From CAZDDI01 sp964504195 (lineage in GTDB: Bacteria > Chloroflexota > Anaerolineae > B4-G1 > SLSP01): a stretch of 64,000 nucleotides of DNA. The notes beneath the pieces were generated by a model. That model did not search any database. It was not told where the DNA came from and was given only the letters and a program-made list of their open reading frames with translations. Positions 61,502 through 64,000 of this stretch are shown here, piece by piece. Position 1 is the first letter of the stretch. Each line of letters opens with the position of its first letter. Both the position numbers and the translations under genes were made by a program. Location: NCBI GenBank assembly GCA_964504195.1, contig CAZDDI010000002.1, forward strand, positions 1 through 64,000, written 5' to 3'.

Positions 61502-63499
61502 ATGGATGAACACGCTATGGCGCTAGATTCGACCGAGCGATGGATGGGCCGGCTTCAAGTCAGAGTGACGTTGGCTGTCATCTTCACGTTGGTGCCGTTG
61601 TTGGTTGTGATGACCTGGCTCACGTTGTATTTCCAGCGCCAGGATATGGAGCGGCTGCTTTTGGAAAAGGCCGAGTCTATTGCTATCTCTGGGGCCGCCA
61701 ATATCGGCTATTTATGGGAGCGCGCAATAGCGGATGGGGACTTGACCCGCGAGCAAGTCTTTGATACCAATTATGTCCGCTTTTGGACATATGATCCGGC
61801 CACATATCCTGAGTTTGAGGGTGATTCACAGTCGTTGGACAAGTACCATACTCAGTATGATGCTTATACTGATGAGCATTGGCAAGACTTGCTGGATGCG
61901 TATTTGACCAGTGATGACATTATCTTCACGGTTGCTTTGGACGTGAACGGTTACATTCCTACACACAATCGCCGTTGGTCATCGGGAGATGGCAACCCGG
62001 CCACCGATCGCACGAAGCGGATTTTTAATGATCCGGTGGGGATTACAGCCGCGCGTAATACAGAACCCTTGCTACAGCAGGTTTATCAACGCCCAGGCAC
62101 TGGCGAGACCTTATGGGATGTTTCGGCGCCAATTTATGTCTATGGAGAGCATTGGGGCGTATTCCGGGTGGGCATGGAATTGACGCAGAATCAGGCGCGC
62201 GTTGCTACAGCGACGTGGCGGACAGTCATCATCATGGCCTTCGTTGTGCTGATAGTGGGCGGCGTGGCTTGGGGTATCGGTCACTATGTCGCTGATCCCA
62301 TTATTCTCCTGACACAGGCCGCCCTGCGGGCGGCCGGCGGTGACTTGGAGCAGCACATTGATATTGCAAACCGGAATGAAATTACCCTGCTAGCACACGC
62401 GTTCAACACTATGACTACGCAGTTGCGCGAGACCTTGGCGGGTTTGGAACATCGGGTAGCCGAACGCACGCAGGGCTTGCTCACGGCGGCGGAAGTATCG
62501 AGTGCCACCACAGCAGTGCTGGACATGGATGCGTTGTTGCCGCAGGTCGTTGAGTTAGTACGCGAGCGTTTCAATTTGTATTATGTGGGTGTGTTCTTGA
62601 CCGATGAAGCGGGGGAATATGCTATATTGCGTGCGGGTTCAGGTCAGGCCGGGCGGGCCATGCTGGCGCGCAATCACCGCTTGGCAATCGGCGGCGATTC
62701 GATGATTGGGCGCTGTGTGCTCCGTGGACAGGCTGATATTCAACTCGATGTCGGTACAGCGGCAGTGCGTTTTGATAACCCTGATTTGCCGGACACCCGC
62801 TCAGAATTGGCCTTGCCATTACGGGCTGGTAGTCAGGTTATCGGTGCGCTGACAGTGCAAAGTGAACAGGAAGCTTTCTTCTCACAAGAAGATATCTCAG
62901 TGATGCAAACTGTAGCCGACCAAGTCGCTAATGCGGTGCGCAATGCGCGTTTATTCCAGCAGGTGCAAGACAGCCTCGAATCTGAACGCCGCGCTTATAG
63001 TGAGTTGACGCAAGACGCATGGCGTAACTTGCTCCAGGCCCGGCCCGATCTAGGTTTTATGAGTAATCGGCAGACAACGCTTCAGACTGCTGATGTATGG
63101 CGTCCAGAAATGAAAGAGGCGCTTCGTACTGGGCAGCTGGTTCCAGGGCAGGACGCTACGTCAACGCTGGCAATTCCAATCAAGGTACGTAATCAAGTCG
63201 TGGGTGTGATTGATGGGCGTAAGCCTGATGGTACCGAGTGGACGCCCGAGGAGATTACCCTGTTGGCGGCCATGACCGATCAGTTGAACGTGGCGTTGGA
63301 AAGCGCGCAGCTGTATCAAGATTCGCAGCGCCGGGCGGCGCGTGAGCAATTGGTAGGTGAAGTAACCGCGCGGATGCGCGAAACCCTGGACATAGAGCGG
63401 ATTTTGCACACAGCTGCCGGTGAACTACGCTCGCGTCTGGGTCTGGAGCGCTTGGTGGTGCGTCTCGGTACGCCAGAGGAACAGGAGATTACGGAATGA
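61502..63499 (+). CDS. Sensor array protein 16: chemoreceptor-like sensor, HAMP, GAF, conserved tail
   Basis: The 665-residue protein has membrane segments at about 24-44 and 239-261. The region between carries GYIPTHNRRWS near 156, TDRTKRIFNDPVGITAARN near 173, and IYVYGEHWGVFRVGMEL near 217. In my recollection these phrases occur in sensor domains of proteobacterial methyl-accepting chemotaxis proteins. HAMP (about 262-314), GAF1 (about 341-483) with LYYVGVFLTDEAGEY, linker AYSELTQDAWRNLL, short GAF-like domain and tail (from about 607) follow. ATG 61502 is preferred because AAGGAG lies nine bases upstream; ATG 61493 would abut it. Its stop overlaps the next start. Confidence 0.9.
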   Translation: MDEHAMALDSTERWMGRLQVRVTLAVIFTLVPLLVVMTWLTLYFQRQDMERLLLEKAESIAISGAANIGYLWERAIADGDLTREQVFDTNYVRFWTYDPATYPEFEGDSQSLDKYHTQYDAYTDEHWQDLLDAYLTSDDIIFTVALDVNGYIPTHNRRWSSGDGNPATDRTKRIFNDPVGITAARNTEPLLQQVYQRPGTGETLWDVSAPIYVYGEHWGVFRVGMELTQNQARVATATWRTVIIMAFVVLIVGGVAWGIGHYVADPIILLTQAALRAAGGDLEQHIDIANRNEITLLAHAFNTMTTQLRETLAGLEHRVAERTQGLLTAAEVSSATTAVLDMDALLPQVVELVRERFNLYYVGVFLTDEAGEYAILRAGSGQAGRAMLARNHRLAIGGDSMIGRCVLRGQADIQLDVGTAAVRFDNPDLPDTRSELALPLRAGSQVIGALTVQSEQEAFFSQEDISVMQTVADQVANAVRNARLFQQVQDSLESERRAYSELTQDAWRNLLQARPDLGFMSNRQTTLQTADVWRPEMKEALRTGQLVPGQDATSTLAIPIKVRNQVVGVIDGRKPDGTEWTPEEITLLAAMTDQLNVALESAQLYQDSQRRAAREQLVGEVTARMRETLDIERILHTAAGELRSRLGLERLVVRLGTPEEQEITE

Positions 63500-64000
63500 A
63501 CGCACAAGCGGGAATTGTGGAACGGATCAAAGGTTTCATCGCCGCGCCCATCTTCGAACAGGATGAGGAAAAAACCCGTGCCGCGTATTCGTTGAACCCT
63601 TTGCTATTGGGGCTGTTTGTTCTTGTGCTGTTAGGTGCTTTGGCAACCGTTTTCGTCTTTGCAGCTAAGGTCGCTAGTGCTATTGGGGTGCTAGTTCTGT
63701 TTTTGATGGTGCTGGTTGTTAAGGTTTTACTACAACGCGGATTGGTGCGCCAAGCTAGTTTTGTGTTTTTGATAAACCTATGGATTGTATCTAATACAAT
63801 TGTGGTGTTAAGTCCGGATCGTAATCCTATCGTTGCTGCCAATGTGAGTTTGATGGTAATCGCAGGTTTGGTTCTCGGCACAGGGGCGGCGCTAGTTGTT
63901 GCGATTGTTAGCAGTATGTTGTATCTGGTTCTGGCAATTGTTGTCGGCATGGGTGTAACCCTTCCCGCTGTATTTCCAGGTACAGATACATCCGCTTGGT
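63496..64000 (+). CDS. Sensor array protein 17 (partial): multi-TM N-terminus
   Basis: The gene runs off the window after 168 codons. Its beginning, with APIFEQDEEKTRAAYSLN (about 18-35) and then five or so membrane segments, is clearly related to the start of sensor protein 9, so a multi-TM, GAF-containing member with the same tail is expected. The start codon overlaps the stop of protein 16 in an ATGA arrangement. Whether the array ends with it, or with an output protein, lies outside the window. Confidence 0.85.
   Translation, partial: MNAQAGIVERIKGFIAAPIFEQDEEKTRAAYSLNPLLLGLFVLVLLGALATVFVFAAKVASAIGVLVLFLMVLVVKVLLQRGLVRQASFVFLINLWIVSNTIVVLSPDRNPIVAANVSLMVIAGLVLGTGAALVVAIVSSMLYLVLAIVVGMGVTLPAVFPGTDTSAW

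Noticed and set aside
25901..63499. Frameshift or truncation as the explanation for the missing kinase domains
   Set aside because: All sixteen end at the same point of the same module and many stops overlap the next start codon in ATGA fashion, which sixteen independent mutations would not produce.

Overview
The window comes from a bacterial chromosome of mixed, moderately high GC content. I think a member of the Chloroflexota (Anaerolineae or Ardenticatenia type) is most likely. The reasons are the extreme expansion of HAMP/GAF sensor proteins, the mixture of RtcB/archease, MobB, paired M16 peptidases and lipobox lipoproteins, and the many short palindromic intergenic elements. This is inference from gene content; there is no rRNA or other marker gene. 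The first about 65 bases are homopolymer runs and look like a contig-end artefact.

Left part (0.2-22.1 kb), housekeeping and accessory genes. metK is followed by a strong hairpin and meets a convergent minus-strand operon (secreted TAP-like hydrolase, then NatA-like ATPase and NatB-like permease). Next is a minus-strand operon of ECF-type S component, mobB, archease and the RNA ligase rtcB. Divergent from it, at 8.2-13.3 kb, is a three-gene translationally coupled locus: a 1074-residue protein with three Cas7/RAMP-like domains, a zinc-ribbon protein of unknown function, and a Cas6-like RAMP endoribonuclease. No Cas10 polymerase, Cas1, Cas2 or CRISPR array is visible, so this looks like an orphan, possibly undescribed type III-derived effector. 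Then follow a nitroreductase, UDP-glucose dehydrogenase, a PfkB kinase, an active/inactive M16 peptidase pair, acpS, dtd, a divergent DprA-like protein and an aldo/keto reductase.

Right part (22.5-64 kb), a giant signalling array. Two stand-alone receiver proteins and one complete histidine kinase are followed, all on the plus strand and mostly overlapping or nearly touching, by sixteen complete sensor genes and a seventeenth cut by the window end. Their input domains are very different: multi-TM bundles, Cache, four-helix bundles, periplasmic-binding-protein domains, LacI-type binding domain, soluble GAFs. Most then share HAMP, a GAF domain, a Trp-containing linker and a short second GAF-like domain. 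All sixteen complete ones end with the same roughly 55-residue tail, which resembles the first helix and strand of another GAF domain. None has a HisKA, HATPase, GGDEF, methyl-accepting or other output domain. Two orphan substrate-binding lipoproteins, a VTT-family membrane protein and a methyltransferase are embedded in the array.

My reading is that the array encodes interchangeable sensory subunits that share one docking tail and must pass their signal to an output partner in trans. Candidates are the 23.3-kb kinase and its receivers, or a gene beyond 64 kb. This array and the RAMP locus are the two most unusual systems in the window. Small palindromic repeats (TAAAACG hairpins, GCCACGAATT inverted repeats, and a 120-bp element with 15-bp perfect terminal inverted repeats) mark the junctions between genes up to 26 kb.
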